From the NCBI GenBank assembly GCA_030041535.1, contig JASHNR010000061.1, forward strand, positions 22,065 to 86,064: a stretch of 64,000 nt of DNA. Reading direction: 5' to 3'. Shown one piece after another: positions 8,857-17,408 of this stretch. Both the position numbers and the translations under genes were made by a program. Below the pieces are notes generated by a model. It was not told the DNA's origin. It was given only the letters and a program-made list of their open reading frames with translations, and ran no database searches. Position 1 is the stretch's first letter. The number at the start of each line of letters is the position of its first letter. Source of the DNA: Nitrosopumilaceae archaeon. Lineage in GTDB: Archaea > Thermoproteota > Nitrososphaeria > Nitrososphaerales > Nitrosopumilaceae.

Positions 8857-10011
8857 TTATACACTTTTGAAAATATGAACTGCGCAGCTTGCGCCAGTTG
8901 CACCAAAGTTGTGTGTTAGCCCGATTTTTGCATCTTTGACAGTTCTTTCTCCTGCCTTTCCTGTTAATTGATCAAAGACTTCAGCTACCTGTCCTATTCC
9001 GGTTGCCCCTATTGGATGTCCCTTTGACTTTAGACCACCTGATGGATTTATAGAAATATCTGCATTGAGTTTTGTTCTTCCTTCTCGTACTGCTTGTGCA
9101 GCCTGTCCCTTTTCGAAGAATCCGAGATCTTCAATGTCAACTAGTTCGGCAATTGTGAAACAATCATGGACTTCAGCAAAATCTACATCTTTTGGAGTAA
9201 TTCCAGCCATCTTGTATGCAGCTTGAGCTGCAATCTTGGTACTTGGAATTGTGGTAATATGCTCTCTTCCTTGCAGTGCAGCAGGTGAGCCACCCCTTCC
9301 TGATCCAATTACTTCAATGTAATTTTTTGAATGAGTCTTTGCAAATTTTTCACTACATAAAATTACTGCACTTGCTCCATCGGAAAATGGACAGCAGTCA
9401 TATAGCTTCAGCGGGCTTGCGACTACTGCAGATTTCAATACATCATCGATAGTAATTTTTTTGCGAAGATGTGCTTTTGGATTGAGTAAACCATTATCAT
9501 GGTTTTTTACTGCAACCATTGCAAGATCTTCTTCAGTTGCTTTGAACTCTGCAAGATATGCTCTTGCCATAGATGCAAACAATCCCGGAAATGATGCGCC
9601 GTCACCTCCTTCATAAAAGAAATCAGAACAATAAGAAAAGTATGTAGTAGTCCATTCAGTACCAGTGTGAGTTACTTTTTCAATACCGGTTGCTAAAACT
9701 ACATCATAAAATCCTGCAGCTACATTTGCATATGCTTCTCGGAATGATACTGAACCGCTTCCACATGCAGACTCGATTGATAGTGATGGAACTTCTGGGA
9801 TGCCGAGGTTGCTCATTATTACTGGACCCAAGTGAACTTGCTTGTCTGCGATACCAAATACATTTGATATGTATCCAGCCTGGATTTGCTTTGGTCCTAT
9901 CCCGGCACTCTCTATTGCTTCTACAGATGCTTGAAGTGCAATGTCGGTAATACTGTCTTGCAGCTTGCCATATTTTGTGCTGCCAGCACCAATAACACAG
10001 ACCTTTTCCAC
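8857..10011 (-). CDS. Thiolase (acetyl-CoA C-acetyltransferase family)
   Basis: A 384-aa thiolase. The acylated cysteine lies in SACGSGSVSFREAY (about residues 82-95), the catalytic His in the EVHDCFTIAEL segment, and the C-terminal GGLKSKGHPIGATGIGQ loop matches the family. It condenses or cleaves acyl-CoA units. In ammonia-oxidising archaea such enzymes serve as acetoacetyl-CoA thiolase, in the last step of the 3-hydroxypropionate/4-hydroxybutyrate cycle and in mevalonate synthesis; which of these applies cannot be told from sequence. The DUF35 gene directly downstream supports an archaeal thiolase complex. Confidence 0.92.
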   Translation of the reverse strand: MEKVCVIGAGSTKYGKLQDSITDIALQASVEAIESAGIGPKQIQAGYISNVFGIADKQVHLGPVIMSNLGIPEVPSLSIESACGSGSVSFREAYANVAAGFYDVVLATGIEKVTHTGTEWTTTYFSYCSDFFYEGGDGASFPGLFASMARAYLAEFKATEEDLAMVAVKNHDNGLLNPKAHLRKKITIDDVLKSAVVASPLKLYDCCPFSDGASAVILCSEKFAKTHSKNYIEVIGSGRGGSPAALQGREHITTIPSTKIAAQAAYKMAGITPKDVDFAEVHDCFTIAELVDIEDLGFFEKGQAAQAVREGRTKLNADISINPSGGLKSKGHPIGATGIGQVAEVFDQLTGKAGERTVKDAKIGLTHNFGATGASCAVHIFKSV

Positions 10012-10075
10012 AAATCTCGCTGACTAGATTCCATATAAAAATTCTTCATTACTATTCTTTAATTAGTCAGATCAG

Positions 10076-10543
10076 ATGATATCAATGAAAGAAAATATTT
10101 CCCAGATCATTGTGCTCAAAAAAAGATCAGGTGCAAGAAATTCTGTTCGAATTACTGATAAAAAAGTTGGAAGGATGAGAGAAGAGATACGCCAATACTA
10201 CGACAAGAATGGCTATCTTTCCTGGTCAGAGAGGAAGGGAAAATACGTCATTCTAGGCACAAATACTCCTGCAAATGGATTGGTTGAGTGCCCAGAGTGT
10301 AAGATTGGGAAGCTTTTGGTCATACGCTCTAGGCAGACCAGAAAGCGCTTCATTGGATGCTCTAACTATTACAATGGATGTAGAGCCTCTTCTCCGCTAA
10401 TCCAGAAAGGAATGATGTATGCAACAAAGATTCCATGTAAGATTTGCCTTTGGCCCATGATTGTGTTTAGATATTCAGTGAAACAAAAATGGACAAGACA
10501 ATGCTGTAACATACGATGCTCAAGCAGAATCATCAAATCTTAA
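10076..10543 (+). CDS. Topoisomerase-type zinc-finger protein
   Basis: A 155-aa basic protein with two or three cysteine clusters. The middle one, VECPECKIGKLLVIRSRQTR followed by FIGCSNYYNGC, matches the C4 zinc finger found at the C-terminus of type IA topoisomerases (C-P-x-C ... F-x-G-C-x-x-(Y/F)-x-x-C). A second cluster (PCKICLWPM ... QCCNIRC) follows. There is no topoisomerase catalytic domain, so it is a stand-alone DNA/RNA-binding protein. It may also start at the second Met, four residues in. Its 3' end overlaps the convergent amidase gene by 11 bp. Confidence 0.75.
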   Translation: MISMKENISQIIVLKKRSGARNSVRITDKKVGRMREEIRQYYDKNGYLSWSERKGKYVILGTNTPANGLVECPECKIGKLLVIRSRQTRKRFIGCSNYYNGCRASSPLIQKGMMYATKIPCKICLWPMIVFRYSVKQKWTRQCCNIRCSSRIIKS

Positions 10544-11342
10544 AGTTAGTGTATATGTCAGTTCGTCGGTTTTTCAAAAGAGGTAATTTTTTGCGTACTT
10601 GTTTTACTTGATCTAGCGAGACATCAGCTATACCAATACCCTCCCTTTTTTTCATGTCTAGAAGAATTTTTCCAAACGGATCTATTATCAAGCTTCTTCC
10701 ACAGTAAATGTTTCCCACTTGGTCTGGTGCAACAACATAACATCCGTTCTCTATTGCTCTTGTCTTGTTAATGGTTATCCAGTGTTCTTCCTTCATTTTT
10801 CCTTGTACCCATGCAGAAGGAGCAACAAGAATCTCAGAACCAGAAGATGCAAGCATGCGCGAAATCTCAGGAAATCTCAAATCATAACAAATCATCATGC
10901 CAATCTTGCCAACACTTGTTTTAGTGGGCCTTGCAACTGAAGAACCCGGATAAAGTTTTGCGGATTCCTTGAAACCAAGTGCATCATAGAGATGAATTTT
11001 CCTATATTTTGATACTATTCTTCCATTTCGGTCAGTTAGAAATGAAGTGTCATAAACTCTGTTTGCTTTTGAACTTTTTTCGTAAAATGTTCCTACAACT
11101 TGGACTGAATATTTTCTTGCCACTTCAGATATTGAAGTAACAAACTCTCCAGTCACTTTTTCTGCCAAGCTTGCAAGTTCTGACGCAGATTGGTAAGACG
11201 GAGTGTAAAACATCATAAATTCTGGAAATGCACACAGTACTGAATTTCTTTTTGCTGCCTGTGCAATATAGCCAAGAATTTTTTTAAGATTCTTTTCCTT
11301 CTTGGTATCAGCCCTCATCTGTACTACTGCAATTTTTGTCAC
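10533..11342 (-). CDS. Carbon-nitrogen hydrolase (nitrilase superfamily amidase)
   Basis: A 269-aa single-domain hydrolase with the complete Glu-Lys-Cys triad: AFPEFMMF (Glu about 41), KYRKIHLYD (Lys about 114) and MMICYDLRFPE (Cys about 151). The compact length and the CYDLRFPE motif fit the omega-amidase/Nit2-like branch, which removes amide groups from dicarboxylate monoamides; the natural substrate is not determined. Start GTG. The gene overlaps the convergent zinc-finger gene by 11 bp at its 3' end, and a small tautomerase-like gene lies just upstream on the same strand. Confidence 0.9.
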   Translation of the reverse strand: MTKIAVVQMRADTKKEKNLKKILGYIAQAAKRNSVLCAFPEFMMFYTPSYQSASELASLAEKVTGEFVTSISEVARKYSVQVVGTFYEKSSKANRVYDTSFLTDRNGRIVSKYRKIHLYDALGFKESAKLYPGSSVARPTKTSVGKIGMMICYDLRFPEISRMLASSGSEILVAPSAWVQGKMKEEHWITINKTRAIENGCYVVAPDQVGNIYCGRSLIIDPFGKILLDMKKREGIGIADVSLDQVKQVRKKLPLLKNRRTDIYTNFKI

Positions 11343-11376
11343 AGATTTTGTAATTTTGTATAAAATAAAAATGTGT

Positions 11377-11553
11377 TTAAAGAGGATTTCCGGCCATGTA
11401 CCAGTTTTCTTTTGGATTCTCTTCGAAAACTACAATTACATGATTCTCCTTGGTTTTGAGAATTTCTACTGCAGATTTTGTGATTGCTTTTGCAAATTCC
11501 TCTTTTTGTTTTTCAGTTCTGCCAGGATACATAGAGATGGTTATCAGTGGCAT
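11377..11553 (-). CDS. 4-oxalocrotonate tautomerase-like protein (58 aa)
   Basis: A 58-aa protein starting MPLITISMYPGRTEKQKEEF. Pro-2, exposed after Met removal, is the catalytic base of this superfamily, and the helix following GRT(x)EQK and the VVFEENPKENWYMAG stretch match 4-OT subunits in length and layout. Members act as hexamers on enol/keto substrates. The ATG start and TAA stop are clear. It lies 34 bp upstream of the amidase gene on the same strand and could be co-transcribed with it. The substrate is unknown. Confidence 0.82.
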   Translation of the reverse strand: MPLITISMYPGRTEKQKEEFAKAITKSAVEILKTKENHVIVVFEENPKENWYMAGNPL

Positions 11554-11657
11554 GTTGTTTTTGTTAAATTTATGAGATTTATTTCTTGGGAATTGTTAGG
11601 TACTGTTTTGGACTTGAAGCTCTAGGTATCTCTTTTACCTTTAGAGTATTTTGCTGA

Positions 11658-13424
11658 TTAGACTGTAATTATTCCAATTTTGACAAGATATTGAATTCCA
11701 GCCACAAATGTTTGGTCATCAATCTGTCCATTGGCCCACCAACCTGCATTTGTTTTGACCCATTGAGGTATTTGAACACCTGGAGAAGCTTGACCCTGAG
11801 TTGTTGCGGGTATCTGAATTATTCCTTGTTTTATCAAATATTGAATTCCAGAAGCAAAAGTGGAATCGTCTATCTGTCCGCTAGACCACCAACCTGCATT
11901 TGTTTTGACCCATGCTGGAATTGAAATTTGGCTAGTGGTTGTTTGGTTACCAGTTGTAGTTGTTTGATTGTTAGTTGTAATGATTTGGTTGCCAGTTGTA
12001 GTTTGGTTACTAGATTGCACACCCATATTTCCAGATTGGTTTCCCTGAATGGCTACAACCCCTTGATCCGTACCCACTGTGGATGGAATAACCAAGTCAG
12101 CTCTTGCCACACCAAGTCTTGATGTGTCAGGCAGTCCTGTTGGACCTACTATAGACGTGATGTTCAGTAGGAGATGATATATTCCATTACCTGGCAGGTT
12201 TAGGGCTTGTGTATCTGTGGAGTTCTTTGCAGTCAAACCTGCCTTGGAAAGAATAGTGTCACCAGCGCTGTCCAATAGTTTTAGATCATAATTTACGTCC
12301 CCATTAACTGGCTGTTCAGTAAATGCGTCAAAGAAGGAAAGTTGCAAATTATTTACTGAGTTTGGTGTGATTTGAGTCGGATTCCATCCCAATTTGACTC
12401 CCCAGCCGCCAAAGTCAGTAAGGGCGCTGTTTGATGTTTGTACATTGGGTGCTGCCGGCGCAAGAGTAAAGTTCATTGTATCAGTTCCATTGGGCATTTG
12501 CTTTGACATGTCCTGTATGTCTATCTTGTTTAGCAATATGTGAGCAATAACACTGCTTCCTGATGTATACGGATCCACAATAAGTCTACGGCCCGTAATT
12601 TGATAGCCGTTCATAGTTGCAGAGTATGTTGGTGTATTTGTAAATTCCTTGAAAGCTTTTGGAATATGAATTTCTTCGTGCACAAAGATTGGCTGGCTAG
12701 CTATTCTTGTCATGTTCCAGTCAAAGGGCATCGAATATGAAATCTGTAATTTTGATGGGTCAAAGTTAAAGTCGTCATTGATTTTATCATAATAAGAAAT
12801 TATGGTAGAATTGTAAGTGTTTCCATTGTATACCATATCATGACCGGAAACATCTCCAACACTAAGATACGCATCAAAGTTTGGTACACTTGCAGGGTTG
12901 TCAGTTGTATCAAATATGTTATTGTCATAATCAATTGAAAACATTTGCATGTTAAAGTGATACAATCCACCCTCATTGAAAATTGGACCTATCACATCAA
13001 TTGGATCATCATCATTGTCAGGCACCCATCCGCCCAAAATTGGTTCCTTGTCTGCATAAACTGTCCAATTAGTGTCATTAGTTGGGGTGATATCCATGTT
13101 GAGTATGCCAGTATGGGTGTGGAGAAGTTCCCTAAACAAAAGCTGGTTATGTTTTGTAATGGTGAGGAAAAACGATATGTGTTGCAGTGTCTCGTTAGTG
13201 TTTGCGTCAAACCACCTGAAAAATATAGTTGGTTGCACGCCAGAGCCTGAATAGAGTATTGTAGGATTAAGTTTGATGAAGAGCTGTACTTGCCTGTTTC
13301 CAACTGAGGCAGGCGGGAGATTTTCCATGGCAAAGCCGTCGCCAAAAGCGTTACGTGGCAGTGAAGATAATACCACAGAAACGAGCAAGAATGCAAACAG
13401 TAAAAACTTGAAAGTTTTTTGCAA
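11658..13424 (-). CDS. Large secreted protein with Asn/Thr linker and two Trp-rich C-terminal modules
   Basis: A 588-aa exported protein of unknown function. It has an N-terminal signal peptide (hydrophobic about 5-24), a long beta-rich extracellular region, then a low-complexity linker with many NQTTT units (N-glycosylation sequons), and two tandem modules at the C-terminus, IPAWVKTNAGWWSSGQIDD onward and IPQWVKTNAGWWANGQIDD onward, about 45 residues apart. The modules are alike even in DNA (28 identical bases). The same module ends other secreted proteins in this window. Start TTG. A divergent secreted-protein gene begins 94 bp away. Confidence 0.8.
   Translation of the reverse strand: MQKTFKFLLFAFLLVSVVLSSLPRNAFGDGFAMENLPPASVGNRQVQLFIKLNPTILYSGSGVQPTIFFRWFDANTNETLQHISFFLTITKHNQLLFRELLHTHTGILNMDITPTNDTNWTVYADKEPILGGWVPDNDDDPIDVIGPIFNEGGLYHFNMQMFSIDYDNNIFDTTDNPASVPNFDAYLSVGDVSGHDMVYNGNTYNSTIISYYDKINDDFNFDPSKLQISYSMPFDWNMTRIASQPIFVHEEIHIPKAFKEFTNTPTYSATMNGYQITGRRLIVDPYTSGSSVIAHILLNKIDIQDMSKQMPNGTDTMNFTLAPAAPNVQTSNSALTDFGGWGVKLGWNPTQITPNSVNNLQLSFFDAFTEQPVNGDVNYDLKLLDSAGDTILSKAGLTAKNSTDTQALNLPGNGIYHLLLNITSIVGPTGLPDTSRLGVARADLVIPSTVGTDQGVVAIQGNQSGNMGVQSSNQTTTGNQIITTNNQTTTTGNQTTTSQISIPAWVKTNAGWWSSGQIDDSTFASGIQYLIKQGIIQIPATTQGQASPGVQIPQWVKTNAGWWANGQIDDQTFVAGIQYLVKIGIITV
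11736..11913. repeat. Internal direct repeat encoding the tandem Trp-rich modules
   Basis: Positions 11736-11763 and 11886-11913 are identical over 28 bases (beginning CCACCAACCTGCATTTG). They encode the K-T-N-A-G-W-W core of the two C-terminal modules of the secreted protein. The spacing of 150 bp equals 50 codons, consistent with in-frame duplication of one module and the linker. Confidence 0.9.
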
Positions 13425-13486
13425 TTAACAGTACCCGATTCACGATGTAGCCAGCTTCATATTTAATGTTAGCTCTATTCTCACTA

Positions 13487-13497
13487 ACATATATTAT
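13487..13497 (+). promoter_or_regulatory. TATA box of the plus-strand secreted-protein gene
   Basis: ACATATATTAT is centred about 27 nt upstream of the GTG at 13519, the spacing expected for leaderless archaeal transcripts. Confidence 0.55.
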
Positions 13498-13518
13498 TAG
13501 AAGAATTTAATTGAGTTT

Positions 13519-14424
13519 GTGAAAAGGTGGCAAAGATCTTCCATGGCTCTGGTTGCTGCAGTAATCATTTCTTTTATTGCCATTAGTTTTCTGGCCCAAG
13601 AGCACCCTGTCTTGGCTCAGGGTCAACCTGCCAGATCAAATACAAACAAATTATTGGGAACTATTCCAACAACCAATTCTACTTTATCCATGTATACATC
13701 AAACTCTGGAGAAACCAATTCAACTGAAAACCCAACTGGAATAATGTATACTGCAAAATTTGAGTGTGGCTCTATCTTTGCTGGCGAGGGGCCTCTCAGA
13801 CCAGGCCATTATGATACAGATGTAAGCATTTTCAATAAAGGTGGATCTGAATCAACCATGTTTTGGAATGTTGTAGTAAATGATGGACCTAGTTCTAATG
13901 CAGTGTTAGTAAATTTGGGTTCAGAAAATGCTACTGGTATCACATGCCAAGACGTAAGAAGAATTCTTGATAACTATAATGACAATTTTCTAGAAGGATT
14001 CATTATAATTAATGTACCATTTGATTCAGTCTTACAGCCTTCAAAAGGTGCCGTAATATCGAATGAAAACTATAATACTGATCCTTTAGAGGTACAGGTT
14101 TTCTACACTGCAAATGATCTAGACACATTACCTCACGAGGTAGTTGTAGACAAGATTGTGTTTTACATAATACAAGATGGTACAGGCAAAATTCCAACAA
14201 ACATGATTAGACAGACGCTTGACATTTCTGTTCCCTCAACCCTCAACCAACTATCCAATACAGAAGATAGAGTGAAGGAAATTCTTGCCAACCAGTACAA
14301 TCTTACCAGTGATGATCTGTCAAAGGTTGTGGTAAGAATAGCAAGTGTCAATGTTGGGGTAGGCGTATTAATTGATGATCATGCAATATCACTCAGTACG
14401 GTAAGGCCAGAATTTGCCCCCTGA
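13519..14424 (+). CDS. Secreted protein of unknown function
   Basis: A 301-aa protein with a clear signal peptide (hydrophobic about 9-27, likely cut after AQEHPVLAQ). The mature part is rich in Asn/Thr/Ser and has a C-G-S ... G-E-G-P-L-R-P-G-H-Y-D-T-D-V-S segment followed by a predicted beta-sandwich and one further Cys (ITCQDVRRIL). No known domain was recognised. The GTG start is supported by a TATA box at the leaderless distance. It is divergent from the large secreted protein on the minus strand. Confidence 0.75.
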   Translation: MKRWQRSSMALVAAVIISFIAISFLAQEHPVLAQGQPARSNTNKLLGTIPTTNSTLSMYTSNSGETNSTENPTGIMYTAKFECGSIFAGEGPLRPGHYDTDVSIFNKGGSESTMFWNVVVNDGPSSNAVLVNLGSENATGITCQDVRRILDNYNDNFLEGFIIINVPFDSVLQPSKGAVISNENYNTDPLEVQVFYTANDLDTLPHEVVVDKIVFYIIQDGTGKIPTNMIRQTLDISVPSTLNQLSNTEDRVKEILANQYNLTSDDLSKVVVRIASVNVGVGVLIDDHAISLSTVRPEFAP

Positions 14425-14547
14425 TTGAAGAAATAATAAAAATAGATTTTTCAGAGTGGAATTTCTTGCAACACTGTTTTCTTTGAAAATAGACCTGACC
14501 GCCTTATCAACAAGGCTCCAACATACATTGACACCAAACATATCTAT

Positions 14548-14562
14548 GCATCACGATGATGC
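14548..14562. repeat. Short perfect hairpin in the 3' intergenic region
   Basis: GCATCA-CGA-TGATGC is a perfect 6-bp stem with a 3-nt loop, between the 3' ends of the plus-strand secreted-protein gene and the minus-strand metal-permease gene. It could help end transcription from one side or be chance. Confidence 0.35.
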
Positions 14563-14631
14563 AGACTACGTGAATATCATACTATGCCAGATATTGTTCG
14601 TATTTTGATGTGATCTAGGTTGTAACTTTAT

Positions 14632-15540
14632 TTATTTATCAAATGTTTTTACTTTTCTAGCTTGTCTGCTAAAAGATTCCATGGGCTTGATTCTTTGATA
14701 AACGAACCTGACAAACAAGTAAAAGCTAAACACTATACTTGTTATGAAAAAACTTACCGGATACGGTTCATAAAATGAAATAAAGAGTCCCAACCATGTT
14801 GCCATTAGTGAAATAAGAATAGCAATTATCATGACTCGCTGCGGTCGCTTTGCTAATCGTTGAGCGGTTGCAGCTGGTGTGACCATCAGTGAGAAAATAA
14901 GAAGAACCCCGACTACTTGTACAGCAATAGATGTTGCAACTGCAACCAAAAGCATGAAAATTATGCCTAGCGAAAGTACAGGCATCCCCTTTGCTTCAGA
15001 TACATCTTCATCAATTGATGCAAATAAAAGTGGTCTATATACAATCGCGACTGCAGCTAAAATTATCAAGCCAGCAACAAGTGTCAGAAGAACATCATTA
15101 CTACTAATTCCCAGTATTTCTCCAAACAAGATAGAGTATGCTTCGGTTGCATATCCCGTGTAGAGACTAATGAATAATACGCCCATGCCTAGCATGAATG
15201 CAAGAACTATACCAATCTGGGTATCGCGATGTGCTGCGCGGGTACCAAGTATGGCCATCGTAAAGCCGCTGATGTTTGTAGACACCAGAAGACCAATAAC
15301 AGGGCTGATTCCAAAAAGCACAGAGCCTGCTGCTCCAGCAAAACCAATATGGGCAAGGGCGTGTGCTGCAAACGCTGAACGACGCAACACCACAAAGTAG
15401 CCGACAATGCCTGCAACAATTGCGATTACCGTTCCTGCCTCAAATGCATGTTGCATAAACTGATAATGAAATATCTGTTGCAGGTCTATCAGTAAATTAA
15501 TGCTGAAAGCGGTACTATTCATGACCGTGGGTGTCCTCAA
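14632..15540 (-). CDS. Metal ABC transporter permease (ZnuB/MntB family)
   Basis: A 302-aa polytopic membrane protein of the ABC-3 family, with about eight or nine hydrophobic helices. The motif run AAHALAHIGFAGAAGS matches the conserved H-x-x-x-H-x-x-(F/L)-x-G-x-A region of zinc/manganese importers. It forms the membrane channel for the substrate-binding protein and ATPase encoded upstream. The gene overlaps the ATPase gene by 26 bp, so the two are translationally linked, and it is last in the three-gene operon. Confidence 0.93.
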   Translation of the reverse strand: MRTPTVMNSTAFSINLLIDLQQIFHYQFMQHAFEAGTVIAIVAGIVGYFVVLRRSAFAAHALAHIGFAGAAGSVLFGISPVIGLLVSTNISGFTMAILGTRAAHRDTQIGIVLAFMLGMGVLFISLYTGYATEAYSILFGEILGISSNDVLLTLVAGLIILAAVAIVYRPLLFASIDEDVSEAKGMPVLSLGIIFMLLVAVATSIAVQVVGVLLIFSLMVTPAATAQRLAKRPQRVMIIAILISLMATWLGLFISFYEPYPVSFFITSIVFSFYLFVRFVYQRIKPMESFSRQARKVKTFDK

Positions 15541-16309
15541 TACCTATAATCGCAATATTACCCTTGGAATCATGCAGAACCTCTATGGGAACTCCGTACA
15601 AAGCTGTAAGACTCTCTGACGTCAGGACCTCTTTTGGATTTCCGGTTGCCACCTTGCCGTTGGCTATATAGATCACTTTATCAAGAAACGGTAGAAGAGG
15701 GTTAATGTTATGAGCTATCAACAATGCCGTTACGTTACGCGATCGAACCACGTTATTGACAAGCTGCAATAAGTCTTTCTCGCGCCTCATGTCAAGATTT
15801 GACAATGGTTCATCAAGTAACAATATATTGGGATTACTTACCAATGCCTCAGCTAGAAATACCCTCTGCAGTTCTCCGCCTGACAATGCGTTGAGGGAAT
15901 GATGTGCCAACTCTGTTGCTCCAATAGCTTCCAAGGCATCAAAAGCGGCTTTGTTGTCGTTTTGGGAAAATAGGCTAAAACCCCACCGCTTGCCGGAAAA
16001 TCCAAGTCGTACTAATTCAAGAGATTCAATAGTAGTTTCATTGTCAATTATGTGACGCTGAGGTACGTATCCAATTTGCGGATTGCCACGCTTAGGTGGA
16101 GCATCAAATATCTTGATAGTGCCGCTAATTGGTTGCTGCAATCCAAGAAGCAACCGAAGTAGTGTTGTCTTGCCTGCTCCGTTAGGACCAATAATTGCCA
16201 CAAACTCGCCTTGATCAATGGAAAAACTGGCATCGTGCCAGACGATGTTACCTTCGTAGCCTGCTACCAAGTTTTCAGCTGTGATTATTTTAGAATGTAA
16301 TGTGGTCAT
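15515..16309 (-). CDS. Metal ABC transporter ATP-binding protein
   Basis: A 264-aa ABC ATPase with Walker A GPNGAGKTTL (about residues 42-51), Q-loop PQRH, signature LSGGELQRVFLAEAL, Walker B NILLLDEPLSNLD and the switch His in LIAHN. Orthology to ZnuC/MntC-type ATPases is supported by its permease and binding-protein neighbours. It follows the binding-protein gene by 3 bp and overlaps the permease gene. It powers metal import across the cytoplasmic membrane. Confidence 0.94.
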   Translation of the reverse strand: MTTLHSKIITAENLVAGYEGNIVWHDASFSIDQGEFVAIIGPNGAGKTTLLRLLLGLQQPISGTIKIFDAPPKRGNPQIGYVPQRHIIDNETTIESLELVRLGFSGKRWGFSLFSQNDNKAAFDALEAIGATELAHHSLNALSGGELQRVFLAEALVSNPNILLLDEPLSNLDMRREKDLLQLVNNVVRSRNVTALLIAHNINPLLPFLDKVIYIANGKVATGNPKEVLTSESLTALYGVPIEVLHDSKGNIAIIGIEDTHGHE

Positions 16310-16312
16310 TTG

Positions 16313-17287
16313 TCATTGTCCGAGGGCTTGTGCATTAAGTGCGTTTTGAAGAGCGAGCAATTCCCCATTCATCCAATCTTGGAACGAAACATCAGGTGGT
16401 TGTATAGTTTCTGTTACACCAACAATCGGAATACCTTGTTTAGCTGCTAGTGCCTTCATACTTTGTGTGAGCGGCGTTACCGTTTGTTCATTGTAAACCA
16501 GCATGGTTACATTCCCGTCCTGGCCCTGAAGCTGCTGCTGAAATTGCACAACGCTCTGTGCCGGCGGATCGTTTCCTTCTGCAACAGCTTCCATAAATTC
16601 AGGAGGAGAGATAAGGTCAAGACCTGTGGCATTTGCCAGATACACAAAGATACTCTCAGTAGCTGCTACTCGTGCACCATGGAACTGCTGCTTGATCTCG
16701 TCGATTCGACTGTTGTATTGGCCAAGTGATGCATTCAAGCTAGCGTATTGCTGCGTATAATATGCAGCATTAGAGGGATCGATGGAAACAAGGTCTGAAT
16801 ACATCTTGTTCACAGTTTCATTCACATAAACAGGGTTATACCAAAAATGGGGATTGTCACCGTCTTTTTTTCCGAGAAGATCTGCCACGTTCAAAATTTT
16901 TTGATCTGGATTATTGCTTGCTGCAATAATTTTTAGAGCCCAATCATCATATCCAGCTCCGTTGACAATAACAAAATTAGCATTTGCAATTGCTTGGGCA
17001 TCAACAGTGTTGCTTTCGTATTCATGGGGATCCGCATTAGGATCTGAAACAACGCTCAACACTTGGACATGCGTTCCTCCAAGCTGAGATATTAAACTGC
17101 CCCAAAAATTTTCAGCTGCAACTATTTGTATCGTCGACGTTGAACTTGTACCAGATATTGAACTGGAACTGATAGGTGTACTGTTGTTTTGATTCTTTTC
17201 AGGATTATTGTAAACCAGACCTGCTGAAACTATACCTATTGCTACTGCAATTACAACTGCAATAACAATTTGGTTTCTCTTATTCAC
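16313..17287 (-). CDS. Metal ABC transporter substrate-binding protein (cluster 9 / ZnuA-like)
   Basis: A 324-aa extracytoplasmic binding protein with an N-terminal membrane anchor (about 7-26) and Ser/Thr linker. Candidate metal ligands are His in DPHEYES and in NPHFWYNP; the third position, His in zinc-type proteins, is Glu here (AATESIFVYL), as in manganese-type proteins, and the fourth is probably Glu in GVTETIQ. The His-rich loop of ZnuA is missing. The GTG start has a TATA box (17311-17320) about 28 nt upstream, so the transcript is probably leaderless. It is first in the transporter operon and divergent from a NikR-like gene. Confidence 0.9.
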   Translation of the reverse strand: MNKRNQIVIAVVIAVAIGIVSAGLVYNNPEKNQNNSTPISSSSISGTSSTSTIQIVAAENFWGSLISQLGGTHVQVLSVVSDPNADPHEYESNTVDAQAIANANFVIVNGAGYDDWALKIIAASNNPDQKILNVADLLGKKDGDNPHFWYNPVYVNETVNKMYSDLVSIDPSNAAYYTQQYASLNASLGQYNSRIDEIKQQFHGARVAATESIFVYLANATGLDLISPPEFMEAVAEGNDPPAQSVVQFQQQLQGQDGNVTMLVYNEQTVTPLTQSMKALAAKQGIPIVGVTETIQPPDVSFQDWMNGELLALQNALNAQALGQ

Positions 17288-17305
17288 CTCATGCAGATTA
17301 TATTA

Positions 17306-17323
17306 ATAAGAATATATACTTAT
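17306..17323. promoter_or_regulatory. Inverted repeat over the metal-transporter TATA box (candidate operator)
   Basis: ATAAG-N8-CTTAT, with the N8 (AATATATA) being the TATA box of the minus-strand binding-protein gene. A repressor bound here would block TBP. The nearest regulator gene is the divergent NikR-like one. Confidence 0.55.
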
Positions 17324-17343
17324 GTTATTAAAATCAATGCTGG

Positions 17344-17366
17344 AAATTATTGGAAATTAATAATTT
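17344..17366. promoter_or_regulatory. Second inverted repeat between transporter and regulator (candidate operator)
   Basis: AAATTATT-N7-AATAATTT is a perfect 8-bp dyad lying just upstream of the TATA box of the NikR-like gene. It may allow autoregulation. AT-rich dyads also arise by chance. Confidence 0.45.
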
Positions 17367-17378
17367 AATCATATTAAC

Positions 17379-17386
17379 TTTATATA
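17379..17386 (+). promoter_or_regulatory. TATA box of the NikR-like regulator gene
   Basis: TTTATATA is centred 26 nt upstream of the ATG at 17409, indicating a leaderless transcript. Confidence 0.65.
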
Positions 17387-17408
17387 CAATTAATAATCGA
17401 AAAACAGC

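Noticed and set aside
8489..10011. Possible HMG-CoA synthase/thiolase/DUF35 triple
   Set aside because: Only thiolase and DUF35 are present; neither neighbour is an HMG-CoA synthase.
11302..11625. 107-aa plus-strand frame
   Set aside because: It is antisense to the well-supported tautomerase-like gene and reads as low-complexity Phe/Cys-rich sequence.
11941..12010. Repetitive TTGGTTACCAGTTGTAGTTG-like stretch considered as a CRISPR or intergenic repeat
   Set aside because: It is in frame and encodes the NQTTT linker of the secreted protein.
12992..13396. 134-aa minus-strand frame within the large secreted protein gene
   Set aside because: It is a shadow in another frame of a well-supported secreted protein and has no domain of its own.
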